From positions 1,178,001 through 1,242,000 of the forward strand of contig CP065018.1 of the NCBI GenBank assembly GCA_016700415.1: a DNA stretch of 64,000 bases, given 5' to 3'. Position 1 is the stretch's first letter. Every line of letters starts with the position of its first letter. Both the position numbers and the translations under genes were made by a program. Below the pieces are notes generated by a model. That model searched no databases, had not been told where the DNA came from, and was given only the letters and a program-made list of their open reading frames with translations. Positions 54,227-63,699 of this stretch are shown in pieces. The DNA comes from Flavobacteriales bacterium. Its GTDB lineage: Bacteria > Bacteroidota > Bacteroidia > Flavobacteriales_F > PHOS-HE28.

Positions 54227-55663
54227 ATGCTCTTCAACACCCTCCAGTTCGGGCTCTTCTTTATACTGATCTTCGTGCTGTACTGGTTCGCCACGCGCAA
54301 GTCGTTGCGCTTGCAGAACGTGATGCTGCTGGTGGCCAGCTACTACTTCTACGCCTGCTGGGACTGGCGCTTCCTCTTCCTCCTGATCTTCTCCACGGCA
54401 CTGGACTATTTCAGTGGCCTACAGATCCACCGCACGCCCACGCGCAAGGGAAAGCGCTTCTGGTTGACCGTGAGCATCGGGATCAACCTGGGCTTTCTGG
54501 GCGTCTTCAAATACTACAATTTCTTCGCGGAGAGCTTCGCGGAACTCGTGGGTCGCTTCGGCCTTGATGCGCACCCTGTCTTCCTCTCCGTGGTGCTTCC
54601 GGTAGGCATCTCCTTCTACACCTTCCATGGCCTCTCCTATGTGATCGACATCTATTACGATCGGATCCAACCCACCCGCGACCCCTTCGACTATGCGCTC
54701 TTCGTGGGCTTCTTCCCCTTGCTGGTGGCGGGTCCCATTGAGCGGGCGTCCCACCTGTTGCCGCAATTGCAACGCCCCCGGCAGTTCAACCGCGCGCAAA
54801 TGGTGGACGGCTGTAAGCAGGTGCTCTGGGGCTTGTTCAAGAAAGCGGTGATCGCCGACAACGCGGCGCCGATCGTGAACGCCATTTTTGCCGGCCAGGA
54901 GGATCTCGGCGGCAGCACGCTGCTCTACGGGGTACTGCTCTTCTCCCTTCAGATCTACGGCGACTTCTCCGGCTATTCGGACATCGCCCTCGGGGTGGCC
55001 CGCATGCTGGGGATCGAACTGCTGCAGAACTTCAATTTCCCCTACTTCTCGCGGGACATCGCCGAATTCTGGCGGCGCTGGCACATCAGCCTCTCCACTT
55101 GGTTCCGCGATTACCTCTACATCCCCTTGGGCGGCAGCCGCGGCGGCACTTGGATGAAGGTGCGCAACACCTTCATCATCTTTCTGGTGAGCGGCTTCTG
55201 GCACGGGGCCAACTGGACCTTCATAGCCTGGGGAGGCCTGCACGCGCTGTTCTTCCTGCCGCTGCTCCTCTCCGGCTCCAACCGTAGCCACATGGGCACC
55301 GTGGCCCAGGACCGCCTCCTGCCCACGTTGCGGGAGCTGGCCGGGATGACCGTCACCTTCACGTTGGTCACTTTGGCCTGGGTGTTCTTCCGCGCCGATG
55401 ACCTGGCCCATGCGTTCAGCTATCTGGGTGGCATGTTGTCCATGTCGCTTTTTTCCTTCCCTGCCAAATACCTACCGTGGCTCACTTGGGCCATTGGCTT
55501 CTTCGTGGTGGTGGAATGGCTCGGCCGGCACGGGAAGTACGGCCTGCAGACCATCGGTGCGCGTTGGCCGCGCGTATTCCGTTGGGGGCTTTATTATTTC
55601 ATCCTGTTCGTGATCTTCCGCTATTTTGGCGAGGGCGAGCAATTCATCTACTTCCAGTTCTGA
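54227..55663 (+). CDS. MBOAT family O-acyltransferase (AlgI/PatA-like), copy 1
   Basis: The 478-residue polytopic protein shows the MBOAT/AlgI pattern: MLFNTLQFGLFFILIFVLYW at the start, GISFYTFHGLSYVIDIYY, LVAGPIERASHLLPQL, IYGDFSGYSDIALGVARMLG, FWRRWHISLSTWFRDYLYIP and the catalytic histidine H326 in SGFWHGANWTF. Such proteins pass an acyl (often acetyl) group across the inner membrane to acylate extracytoplasmic polysaccharide together with an SGNH/AlgJ-like partner. That partner is the next gene, overlapping by 1 nt (TGATG). Confidence 0.94.
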   Translation: MLFNTLQFGLFFILIFVLYWFATRKSLRLQNVMLLVASYYFYACWDWRFLFLLIFSTALDYFSGLQIHRTPTRKGKRFWLTVSIGINLGFLGVFKYYNFFAESFAELVGRFGLDAHPVFLSVVLPVGISFYTFHGLSYVIDIYYDRIQPTRDPFDYALFVGFFPLLVAGPIERASHLLPQLQRPRQFNRAQMVDGCKQVLWGLFKKAVIADNAAPIVNAIFAGQEDLGGSTLLYGVLLFSLQIYGDFSGYSDIALGVARMLGIELLQNFNFPYFSRDIAEFWRRWHISLSTWFRDYLYIPLGGSRGGTWMKVRNTFIIFLVSGFWHGANWTFIAWGGLHALFFLPLLLSGSNRSHMGTVAQDRLLPTLRELAGMTVTFTLVTLAWVFFRADDLAHAFSYLGGMLSMSLFSFPAKYLPWLTWAIGFFVVVEWLGRHGKYGLQTIGARWPRVFRWGLYYFILFVIFRYFGEGEQFIYFQF

Positions 55664-56604
55664 TGCGGGCCTTTCTGAAGACCTTTGCCCTGTTCATGGT
55701 CCTGCCGCTGGCGGTGTTCATCGCCACGGTCTACCGCGCCGATGGGAGGACGGACCCCTACTACCTGCGCTTCACCACGCCCCGGCAAGGCAGCTTGATC
55801 GTGGGTGATTCCCGGTCCGCGCAGGGCATCCATCCCCAAGTGCTGGATAGCGTGCTGCACGCAGGGGGCTGGCACGGGAAGGTGTTCAACTACAGCTTCG
55901 CGCTGTACAAGTCGAATTTCGGAAAAGCCTATTACGAAAGCATCCGGAAAAAACTGGACCCCGACTCCCGGGATGGCGTTTTTGTGGTCTCGGTGGACCC
56001 TTGGAATATTTCCCGGCACAAAACGATGACCGAAGCAGAAGAAGAGCAACGGGACCAAGATCGCTCGTTCGTAGCGCGGATGTGGTGCGTGAACATGTAC
56101 CCCAACGTGGAATATCTGCTGCATGAATACCCCTATCCCTTCCTTACCATCCTGGCCCCCGCACGCGGCCAGCGTTCCGGCCAATTGGAACTCCACGAGG
56201 ACGGATGGTTAGAGGTGCAGGTGGACCTCTCCCCAGAGGAGGTGGCCAAGCGGGTAGAGGGGAAGGCCCGGTTCTACTTGGACCATCACCTAGCAACGGA
56301 TACCCTTTCTGTGCGGCGCATGGCATACCTCCGCAAAACGATCGACCTGCTCAAACAGCATGGCACCGTGCTCTTGGTGCGGCTCCCGGCCCACTCGGCC
56401 ATTTATGCGAGCGAGGAGCTCTATATGCCGGACTTCGACCCGATCATGGAAAGCTTGGCCGAAAGCGAGGATGTCCCCTATCTCGTGATCCCCCCGGATG
56501 ATGCCAAGTGGAGCTTTGTAGACGGGAACCACATGACCCCGGCATCCGGCGCGAAGGTCTCGCAGCTCATCGGCGAGGAGTTGTTGAAAGAGCTGCGGAA
56601 ATAG
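55663..56604 (+). CDS. SGNH/AlgJ-like acyl-transfer partner, copy 1
   Basis: The 313-residue protein has an N-terminal membrane anchor (AFLKTFALFMVLPLAVFIATV) and periplasmic SGNH-type elements: LIVGDSRSAQGIHP with the putative nucleophile S50, and FVDGNHMTPASG with D287 and H290 spaced as in SGNH catalytic Asp-xx-His. The start codon overlaps the MBOAT stop codon, indicating a stoichiometric pair as in AlgI-AlgJ/AlgX or PatA-PatB systems. It would complete transfer of the acyl group to the glycan in the periplasm. Overall similarity to known AlgJ is low. Confidence 0.82.
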   Translation: MRAFLKTFALFMVLPLAVFIATVYRADGRTDPYYLRFTTPRQGSLIVGDSRSAQGIHPQVLDSVLHAGGWHGKVFNYSFALYKSNFGKAYYESIRKKLDPDSRDGVFVVSVDPWNISRHKTMTEAEEEQRDQDRSFVARMWCVNMYPNVEYLLHEYPYPFLTILAPARGQRSGQLELHEDGWLEVQVDLSPEEVAKRVEGKARFYLDHHLATDTLSVRRMAYLRKTIDLLKQHGTVLLVRLPAHSAIYASEELYMPDFDPIMESLAESEDVPYLVIPPDDAKWSFVDGNHMTPASGAKVSQLIGEELLKELRK

Positions 56605-56689
56605 CGGAGGCGCAAACGAGGGGCCGTATGCCTTGCAGATGGCCTGCTGGAGGCCATGGGATCTTACTGAATGGCTACATTCGCGACCG

Positions 56690-57706
56690 ATGCCCACTGC
56701 CCCAGCGAAAGTCACCGTGCTGATGACCTTGTACAACAAGGCTCCCTTCGTGGCGGAGGCGGTACAGAGCATCCTGGATAACACGTTCACGGACTTGGAG
56801 CTTTTGGTGGTGGACGATGCCAGCACGGACGGCGGGTTGGAAGTGGTGAGGTCCATCGCCGACCCGCGCATCCGTCTCCTGGAAAGCCCCGTGAACACGG
56901 GCCGTGCCGCAGCGGCGAACCGTGGCTATGATGCAGCGCGTGGCGAATATGTGGCGGTGCTGGATGCGGACGACATTGCCCATCCGGAGCGGCTGGCCAA
57001 GCAGGTGGCCTTTATGGACACACATCCAGAGGTCGGCATCTCCGGGACCGCCTACCAGGTTCTGGGCCGGAGTGGTCCGGTCGCGCGCTGGCCGACAACG
57101 GATGCGGAATGCCGCGCAAAGCTGCTCTTCGGCGACCCGGTTCTCTATGGTTCGTCCATAATGCGCCGCTCTCTGCTGGCAAACCATGCCTTGCGCTGCG
57201 ATCCCGCATGGCGGCATCCTGGCATGGACTATCTGTTCACGGTCCGGTTCGCCCAATATACGCGATACGCCAACCTCCCCGAGGCGCTACTACACTATCG
57301 AATGGGCAGCAATAACATGCGGCATGAACGGGACCCCGCGGAGGACAAGCGGAGGATCATCAAGGAAGTGTTCCGCATTTTCAGCCTGCCGATGACGGAC
57401 CCCGAATTGGAACTGCAACTGGCGCTCCATGACCTGTTCCGCGTCCCGTTCACGGCCCGGCACGTAGTGGAGCTACGCTCGTGGACCCGTCGCTTGGCGG
57501 CCATGAACCGGGAACGGCGCTTATTCCCGGAGGACCTCTTCGAGGCTGAGCTGGAACGCCGCTGGATACGGCTCTTCCATCACTTCGCGGACCATGACCT
57601 CGGCGCCGGGCTGACCCATATGCGGCTTTCCGGCAGCTGGCCGATGTCGCGTTCGACCTATCTGGTGAAAGCCACCTTGAACCGCTGGACCGGCCGCAAG
57701 CGATGA
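56690..57706 (+). CDS. Glycosyltransferase family 2 protein (tandem paralogue 1)
   Basis: The ATG at 56690 gives 338 residues of GT-A type: VTVLMTLYNKAPFVAEAVQS, LELLVVDDASTDGGLEVV, NTGRAAAANRGYDAARGEYVAVLDADDIAHPERL with the metal-binding DADD (DxD), and the acceptor region RRSLLANHALRCDPAW. It is clearly related to the next gene, with the same motif order and a similar C-terminal helical segment. The product overlaps the next start by 4 nt (ATGA). Confidence 0.92.
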   Translation: MPTAPAKVTVLMTLYNKAPFVAEAVQSILDNTFTDLELLVVDDASTDGGLEVVRSIADPRIRLLESPVNTGRAAAANRGYDAARGEYVAVLDADDIAHPERLAKQVAFMDTHPEVGISGTAYQVLGRSGPVARWPTTDAECRAKLLFGDPVLYGSSIMRRSLLANHALRCDPAWRHPGMDYLFTVRFAQYTRYANLPEALLHYRMGSNNMRHERDPAEDKRRIIKEVFRIFSLPMTDPELELQLALHDLFRVPFTARHVVELRSWTRRLAAMNRERRLFPEDLFEAELERRWIRLFHHFADHDLGAGLTHMRLSGSWPMSRSTYLVKATLNRWTGRKR

Positions 57707-58710
57707 AGGTGAGCGTTGTGATGCCCGTGTACAACAAGGCGGACTTCCTGCGTGAAGCGGTGGAGAGCATCTTGCATGGAACGTACAAGGACCTTGAACT
57801 GATCTGCGTGGACGACATGAGCACCGATGGCAGTGTGGCGGTGCTGCGCTCCATCAACGACCCCCGCCTGCGGATCCTGGAACTGCCGGAGAACGTCGGC
57901 CCAGGCCGGGCGGCCAATGCCGGCATGGACGCCGCCCTCGGAGAGTACATCGTACGCATGGACGCGGATGACATCGCAGTGCCTGAGCGGATCGCGTTGC
58001 AAACGGCCTTCATGGACGCACATCCCGAAGTGGGCGCCAGCGGCGGTCAATTGCAGCTCTTCGGTGCCGAGGATCAGCCGTGGATCTTCCCCTTGGACGC
58101 AGACCGTTGCGCCGCCGAGCTGCTCTTCGGTGTACCGGTGGCCCAGCCCGCTTCCATCCTTCGGCGCAGTGTGCTCTTGGCGCAACAGCTTCATTTCGAC
58201 CCCGCTTGGCCGCGCATCGGGGAGGACTGGCTTTTCTGGCTGCGCATGGCCCCGCACACGCGGTTCGCCAATTTGCCGGAAGTGCTCGTGCGCTACCGTC
58301 GTGGGCCACAGAACATCGGCCATGGCAGTGACAAGGTCGCCAACTTCACATGGCTGCAACAGCAGGCGTTCCATGCCTTGGGCATCCCCTTGAACGAGGA
58401 GGAACTGGACCTTCACCTGATGGGTTCCACCATCTTCAAAGTGAAGCCGACCGTGGCACGGGTGCGGGCGCTACGCCGTTGGTATGACCGGTTGCTGGCG
58501 TTGAACGCGGAGCAGGGTTTCGCTCCTCGGAAAGCCTTCGCCGAGCGGGTGGAACAACAATGGAACAAACTCTTCCACTACCTGCCCCGCTATGGCCTTT
58601 CCGTTGCTTTGGCGCATCTTCGCCTCAACTCAGGACGGACCGTGGCCCAGCTGACCTACGCGCTGAAATACCGCGTGAACGCCCTCCGAGGCAAGCTTCC
58701 CAACGGCTGA
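57703..58710 (+). CDS. Glycosyltransferase family 2 protein (tandem paralogue 2)
   Basis: The 335-residue GT-A enzyme has KVSVVMPVYNKADFLREAVE, LELICVDDMSTDGS, NVGPGRAANAGMDAALGEYI and VRMDADDIAVPERIALQ with the DxD motif. RRSVLLAQQLHFDPAWPRIG parallels the acceptor segment of the preceding gene. The pair probably adds consecutive sugars of the repeat unit. It is followed 3 bp later by a GT4 gene in the same direction. Confidence 0.92.
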   Translation: MKVSVVMPVYNKADFLREAVESILHGTYKDLELICVDDMSTDGSVAVLRSINDPRLRILELPENVGPGRAANAGMDAALGEYIVRMDADDIAVPERIALQTAFMDAHPEVGASGGQLQLFGAEDQPWIFPLDADRCAAELLFGVPVAQPASILRRSVLLAQQLHFDPAWPRIGEDWLFWLRMAPHTRFANLPEVLVRYRRGPQNIGHGSDKVANFTWLQQQAFHALGIPLNEEELDLHLMGSTIFKVKPTVARVRALRRWYDRLLALNAEQGFAPRKAFAERVEQQWNKLFHYLPRYGLSVALAHLRLNSGRTVAQLTYALKYRVNALRGKLPNG

Positions 58711-58713
58711 ACC

Positions 58714-59934
58714 ATGATGAAGGAACTCTGGCTGTTCACCATCCGCTTCCCCTTTGGACATGGGGAGGCGTTCTTAGAGAATGAACTTCCCATCCTGGCG
58801 CAGGGCTTTGAACGGGTCCGGTTGTTCCCGCTGCTGCCTGGCGGCGAGCAACGTCCGCTGCCCCCCGGCGTGGAGGTGGAACGCCTGTTCAGCGAGGAGG
58901 AGGCTTATCGCCCTCTCGCCAAGTGGCGCATACTGATGGGCTTGCCGCGGGTGCTGAAGGTGTGGATGCAAGGCAAGCGTTCCGCACCGTCGCCGGAGGT
59001 CTTTGCAAAGCACCGGGCCAGATTCCAGAGCCAGCTTTGGCAAGCGCTGGAGCGTGAACGGCTGTTACATGTACGCATAGCCGCGCAGTACGATCCGAGC
59101 CGCATACGCCTCTACTCCTACTGGACCAGTGACTGGGCCACGGTACTGGGGCTGTGGAAGCTGCGTGATCCCCGTGTACGTTTCGTGAGCCGCATGATGG
59201 GCTTCGACATGTTCGACCACCGCGCACCCGGCCACTGGCAGCGTTTCCAAGCTTTCCATGTGGGGCAGGTGGAACATGTCTTCGTGATCGCCGAAGCTGG
59301 TCTGGCCCACATGCATGAGCGCTTCCCGGAGGTCACTGAGAAGTTCAGCATCTCGTATCTGGCCACTACGGACAATGGTCTTGGCCCCTGGGGGCCCGCG
59401 GAGGAATTGAGGATCGTCTCCTGCTCCAATTTCGTGGAGCTGAAGCGTGTGCCTTTGATCGCGGAGGCTTTGCACCATGTGCAAGGCCCTGTTCATTGGA
59501 CACATTTCGGTGATGGCCCGGAACGTGCCCGTGTGGAGGTCGCGGTGAAGACCTTACCGCCCAACATCAAGGTGGACCTGATGGGCAGCAGGCCGAACGC
59601 GGAAGTGATCGCATGGTACAAGACCAACCCGGTGGACGTGTTCGTGCATGCCAGTTACACCGAGGGCGGCGCACCGGTGGCCCTGCAGGAAGCGGCGAGC
59701 TTCGGCATCCCGCTGGTGGCCGCTGATGCCGGCGGTGTCCGTGAGATCGTGAACGAGGCCACGGGTGTGCTGCTGCCCAACGCATTGAGCGCGGAACAGC
59801 TTGGGGAAACGCTGGACCGTTTCAAACGCTCGGACAAGTACGGCGCATTGGCACGGGACCGCGTCCGCGCCTTCTGGGCCTCGAAATTCAAGGCCTCGGA
59901 GGTCTATGGCGGCCTACTGAAGCAACTGATGTAG
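58714..59934 (+). CDS. Glycosyltransferase family 4 protein
   Basis: The 406-residue GT-B protein has the start LWLFTIRFPFGHGEAFLENE, typical of the GT4 subgroup with PFGxGExFLExE, and RLYSYWTSDWATVLGLWKL. The donor domain has RIVSCSNFVELKRVPLIAEA, VHWTHFGDGPERARVEV and VDVFVHASYTEGGAPVALQEAASFGIP, which includes the conserved EGG-PVALQEA segment. It likely adds a terminal or branch sugar. It belongs to the same operon as the two GT2 genes. Two adjacent ATG codons are possible starts. Confidence 0.92.
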   Translation: MMKELWLFTIRFPFGHGEAFLENELPILAQGFERVRLFPLLPGGEQRPLPPGVEVERLFSEEEAYRPLAKWRILMGLPRVLKVWMQGKRSAPSPEVFAKHRARFQSQLWQALERERLLHVRIAAQYDPSRIRLYSYWTSDWATVLGLWKLRDPRVRFVSRMMGFDMFDHRAPGHWQRFQAFHVGQVEHVFVIAEAGLAHMHERFPEVTEKFSISYLATTDNGLGPWGPAEELRIVSCSNFVELKRVPLIAEALHHVQGPVHWTHFGDGPERARVEVAVKTLPPNIKVDLMGSRPNAEVIAWYKTNPVDVFVHASYTEGGAPVALQEAASFGIPLVAADAGGVREIVNEATGVLLPNALSAEQLGETLDRFKRSDKYGALARDRVRAFWASKFKASEVYGGLLKQLM

Positions 59935-60055
59935 GTTTATGCACGACCTTCCCCACTGCTGAGCACGACCGGATGCGCCCCCAAGCCCACTTCAACACAC
60001 TGGACGTTGCCTTTGGTCGGCACGAATGTCGTTCCATGCCGGATACATTTGGCCG

Positions 60056-60940
60056 ATGCACGTGAACGCCATGGTGATCGGTGCGATGAAATGCAGCACC
60101 ACTACCCTCGCCGACCTTCTCAAGGCCCATCCGCAGGTTTCGTTCTGCGCAAAGAAGGAGCCGGACCATTTCAGCAAACATCCGGATCCCTTGCAGGGCC
60201 TGGACGAATACCATGCGCTGTTCCCGCAGTGGGAAGGCGCGGTATACATGGAAGCCTCCACCAGCTACACGTTCCACCCCAACTTCAAAAGGGACGTTTG
60301 GAAGCTGTTGCACGCCTATTCCCCGGAACTCCGTTTCATCTACCTGGTCCGCGATCCGGTGGCCCGCATCGTTTCCCATTACATGCACATTTATCAGCGG
60401 GGGTATGTGGACCTTGGTTTCGAGGAAGCCATGCTCAGGATGCCTTTATTGACCAATGTTTCAAGGTACCACGCACAGGTATTGCCTTATGTGGAGCATT
60501 TTGGGCGCGAGCAGATCCTGATCCTCGAGTTCTCCGACCTGATCCACAAACAAGGGGAGACCTTGGAGCGGGTGGCGCGCCACATCGGCATCGACCCGGC
60601 ACTCTTCCCCACGGCCCCGGCCAAACACAGCCATAAAAGCGTCGGTGAGGGAAAGTCGCACGTGAAGTTTGATGACCCACCTGCCTGGGCGCGGTTGCTG
60701 AAGAAAGCCACACCCTCCAGATACCGGGAAAAGGTCTGGCGGATGATCACTCAGGAACAAAAGCGCACCTTCAAGGAAAAGCCTGTGATGAGCCCGTTCT
60801 GGAAGGAGGCCACGCTGCGCAATTTGGAGGGCGACATCCTTGCCTTGGAAACCCTGATGGACCGCGACCTCACCGCTTGGTGGACGGACAACGGCATGCA
60901 ACGCCCCGGTTCACGTCAACATGATACCAGGCCCGAATAG
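60056..60940 (+). CDS. Sulfotransferase domain protein
   Basis: The ATG at 60056 gives 294 residues with the PAPS-binding loop MVIGAMKCSTTTLADLLKAH directly at the start, ARIVSHYMHIYQRGYVDLGF preceded by YLVRDPVARI (3'-phosphate binding Arg and Ser), and the conserved EQILILEFSDLI. It is a carbohydrate-type sulfotransferase and the second in the locus, so two positions of the glycan, or two glycans, may be sulfated. It lies in the operon between a GT4 and an MBOAT gene, 121 bp after the former. Confidence 0.92.
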   Translation: MHVNAMVIGAMKCSTTTLADLLKAHPQVSFCAKKEPDHFSKHPDPLQGLDEYHALFPQWEGAVYMEASTSYTFHPNFKRDVWKLLHAYSPELRFIYLVRDPVARIVSHYMHIYQRGYVDLGFEEAMLRMPLLTNVSRYHAQVLPYVEHFGREQILILEFSDLIHKQGETLERVARHIGIDPALFPTAPAKHSHKSVGEGKSHVKFDDPPAWARLLKKATPSRYREKVWRMITQEQKRTFKEKPVMSPFWKEATLRNLEGDILALETLMDRDLTAWWTDNGMQRPGSRQHDTRPE

Positions 60941-60990
60941 ATCCGGACCTCCCCGCCGGACCGGGTGATCCACTGTGAAGTCACTGCTCC

Positions 60991-62459
60991 ATGCTCTTCA
61001 ACTCGTTCGAGTTCCTCTGCATCTTCTTCCCCTTGGTGACGGGGCTCTACTTCACCGTGCCCCATCACCGGCGCTGGATGGTCCTGCTGGCGGCCAGTTG
61101 CTGGTTCTACATGGCCTTTGTGCCCGTCTACATCCTCATCCTGGGCTTCACCATCGGGGTGGACTACTTCGCCGGCATCTGGATCGAGCGCAACGAAGGG
61201 AGAAAACGAAAGCTCCTGCTCGCCGCCAGCATCGTGGCGAACGTGAGCGTGCTGGCGTTCTTCAAGTACTTCAATTTCCTCAATGAGAGCATCGCCGCGG
61301 CGGTCCGCACCATGGGCTTCCATTACGGCGTGCCGGACCTGGGCATCATCCTGCCCATCGGCCTCTCCTTCCACACTTTCCAGAGCCTCAGCTACACCAT
61401 CGAGGTGTACCGCAAGCACCAGAAGGCCGAACACCGCTTCGGCATCTTCGCCCTCTATGTGATGTTCTACCCGCAGTTAGTGGCGGGGCCCATCGAGCGG
61501 CCGGGCAACCTGCTCAACCAGATCAACTCCTCCACCGTGGGCGTAGGCATGCGGTCCGACTTCGACCACGATCGCGTGGTGGCGGGCCTCCGGCAGATGC
61601 TCTGGGGCTTCTTCAAAAGTGGGTGATCGCCGACCGGTGCGCCGTGGTGGTGGACCAGGTGTATAGTTCGCCCGATCACTACGGCAGTCTTTCCATCGCC
61701 TTGGCCACCTACCTCTTCGCCGTGCAGATCTATTGCGACTTCAGCGGTTACACGGACATCGCCCTGGGCGCCGCCCGCGTGATGGGCTTCAACCTGATGG
61801 TGAACTTCCGCACCCCATACCGTAGCGCCAACATCAGCGAGTTCTGGGGCCGGTGGCACATCAGCCTCAGCAGCTGGTTCCGCGATTACCTCTACATCCC
61901 ATTGGGCGGCAACCGCGTGGTGAAATGGCGCTGGTACTACAACCTGATGATCGTGTTCCTGGTGAGCGGGCTGTGGCACGGCGCCAACTGGACCTACGTG
62001 ATCTGGGGCGGACTGCACGGTGGCTACCTCATCCTGGCGATCATCTTCGCGCCCCTGACGGCGCGCTTCTCCGGCCTCATCGGGCTGGACGCCCGCCCTG
62101 AGCTCAAGCGTGCCCTCAACGTCTTCATCACCTTCCAACTCGTCTCCTTCGCTTGGATCTTCTTCCGCGCGGACAGCATCGGCGTGGCCAAAGAGCTCGT
62201 CCATCGCCTCGTCTCCACACCTATCGCCCTGGCCGACCTCGCGCGCCTCTACGCCGACGTGCCGCGCAGCATGCTCGATCTCACCGTGGTGCTGGTGGTG
62301 CTGTTCATGCTGATCGACCCGGTGTACGACGCTTGGATCAAGGGGGAAAGGCGCATTCCCCAAGGGCTCCCCGGCATGGCCTTCTTCGTGGCGCTGCTCG
62401 CGGGGATCCTGCTCTTCGGCTATTTCGGTTCCACCAGCTTCATTTACTTCCAGTTCTGA
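60991..62459 (+). pseudogene. MBOAT family O-acyltransferase copy 2, frameshifted
   Basis: The first 211 codons (MLFNSFEFLCIFFPLVTGLY ... LRQMLWGFFK) and the remainder (VIADRCAVVVDQV ... YFGSTSFIYFQF) are in different frames. The break is in the A run at 61615-61618, where one more A restores FFKKWVIADRC. All MBOAT motifs are otherwise intact: IGLSFHTFQSLSYTIEVY, VAGPIERPGNLLNQ, FWGRWHISLSSWFRDYLYIP and the catalytic His in SGLWHGANWTY. It is either a recent pseudogene or a homopolymer read error. An almost identical gene start occurs at 63700. Confidence 0.85.
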
Positions 62460-63454
62460 TGGGCAGGCTGATCAAGAACGCGTTCGTGTTCCTGCTGGCC
62501 TTGGCGGCGGTGTACATCGTGGCCTTCGCCGTGATGGCGCACGTTCCGTTCCAAGGAAAACCCTTGATCTTCCGCACCGGCGACTACTACAATTGGCCGG
62601 GCGGCGATACCTGGCAACGCTTCCGGGAGTTCAATCCGCAGGAGCGCCAGGACGCGGTGATCATCGGATCCTCCCACGCCTACCGGGGCTATGACCCGTT
62701 CGTGTTCCAAGAACGCGGCCACAAGGTGTTCAACCTCGGCTCCAGTGCGCAGACCCCGCTGAACACCTATCCGCTCATCCAGCAGTACTTGGACAGCGCC
62801 CACTGCCCGATGCTGATCTACGATGTCTACGAGGGTTCATTCACGAACACGGGGCTGGAAAGCACCGCAGACCTCACCCAGAACCAGCCGAGCGACGCGG
62901 CCGCCTTGGACATGGCCTGGGCGATCCGCGACCTCCGGGGCCTGAACATGATGGCCTTGCGGATGCTCACGGGCCGTGAAAAACCCTACTACACCTCCAC
63001 CTATTACCAAGGACTGGGCTTCTGCGCGATACCGGACAGCGTCAACAAACAAGCTCCACCGCCACCGGGCAAGCAGATCGAGCTCTCCCCCGTACAGCGC
63101 CATTTCTTTGAAGCCTGCATCCGGCTCTGCCACGAACGGGGCATCCGGCTGGTGGTGACCAGCCATTACGCAAGGCTCAACCGAAGGGGCAGTGCACATA
63201 CCGTACTCGCCGCGTACATGGACAGCATCCTTGCTGGCACGGGCATTCCGTACTTGGACTATACGGACAACCCCGGGACCGATGACCGGCATTGGTTCGC
63301 TGACGACAGCCACCTGAACACCACCGGCGCACGCATCTTCACCGGGCACTTGGTGGACAGCCTGGAGAGCTTGGGGATCCTGAACACCGAACAGATGGCC
63401 TTGCCGCCCGGGGCCGCAGGGAACGTCGAGCGAAGCAGCACGCCCCGGAGATGA
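62459..63454 (+). CDS. SGNH/AlgJ-like acyl-transfer partner, copy 2
   Basis: The ATG at 62459 overlaps the MBOAT stop codon by 1 nt (TGATG), exactly as in the first MBOAT/SGNH pair. The 331-residue product has a membrane anchor (FVFLLALAAVYIVAFAVMA), AVIIGSSHAYRGYDPFVF with candidate nucleophile S71 or S72, and HWFADDSHLNTTGARIF with the D282-xx-H285 pair. It is only distantly similar to the copy at 55663, so the two pairs are not a recent duplication of each other. Its MBOAT partner is frameshifted. Confidence 0.82.
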   Translation: MGRLIKNAFVFLLALAAVYIVAFAVMAHVPFQGKPLIFRTGDYYNWPGGDTWQRFREFNPQERQDAVIIGSSHAYRGYDPFVFQERGHKVFNLGSSAQTPLNTYPLIQQYLDSAHCPMLIYDVYEGSFTNTGLESTADLTQNQPSDAAALDMAWAIRDLRGLNMMALRMLTGREKPYYTSTYYQGLGFCAIPDSVNKQAPPPPGKQIELSPVQRHFFEACIRLCHERGIRLVVTSHYARLNRRGSAHTVLAAYMDSILAGTGIPYLDYTDNPGTDDRHWFADDSHLNTTGARIFTGHLVDSLESLGILNTEQMALPPGAAGNVERSSTPRR

Positions 63455-63699
63455 TGCGGGCCTCGGCTTCCTTGAACGGGGATCAGACCTATTTTTCGGC
63501 GCGGAACTGCGCAAGCAGATAGATGCAATGAGGCCGGCCTGCATGGAAAACCACCTTTCGACCCTGAGCCAGCGGGACCTGTTTTCCGGGCGAAGGCCTT
63601 TCGGTCCCTTGACCGGCCGGTCCCACCTCGGCCACACCCTGTGCCCAGAGCTGAACACACCCGGCGGGTACATGAAGAACCGGATGAACGGGTAAGCCC

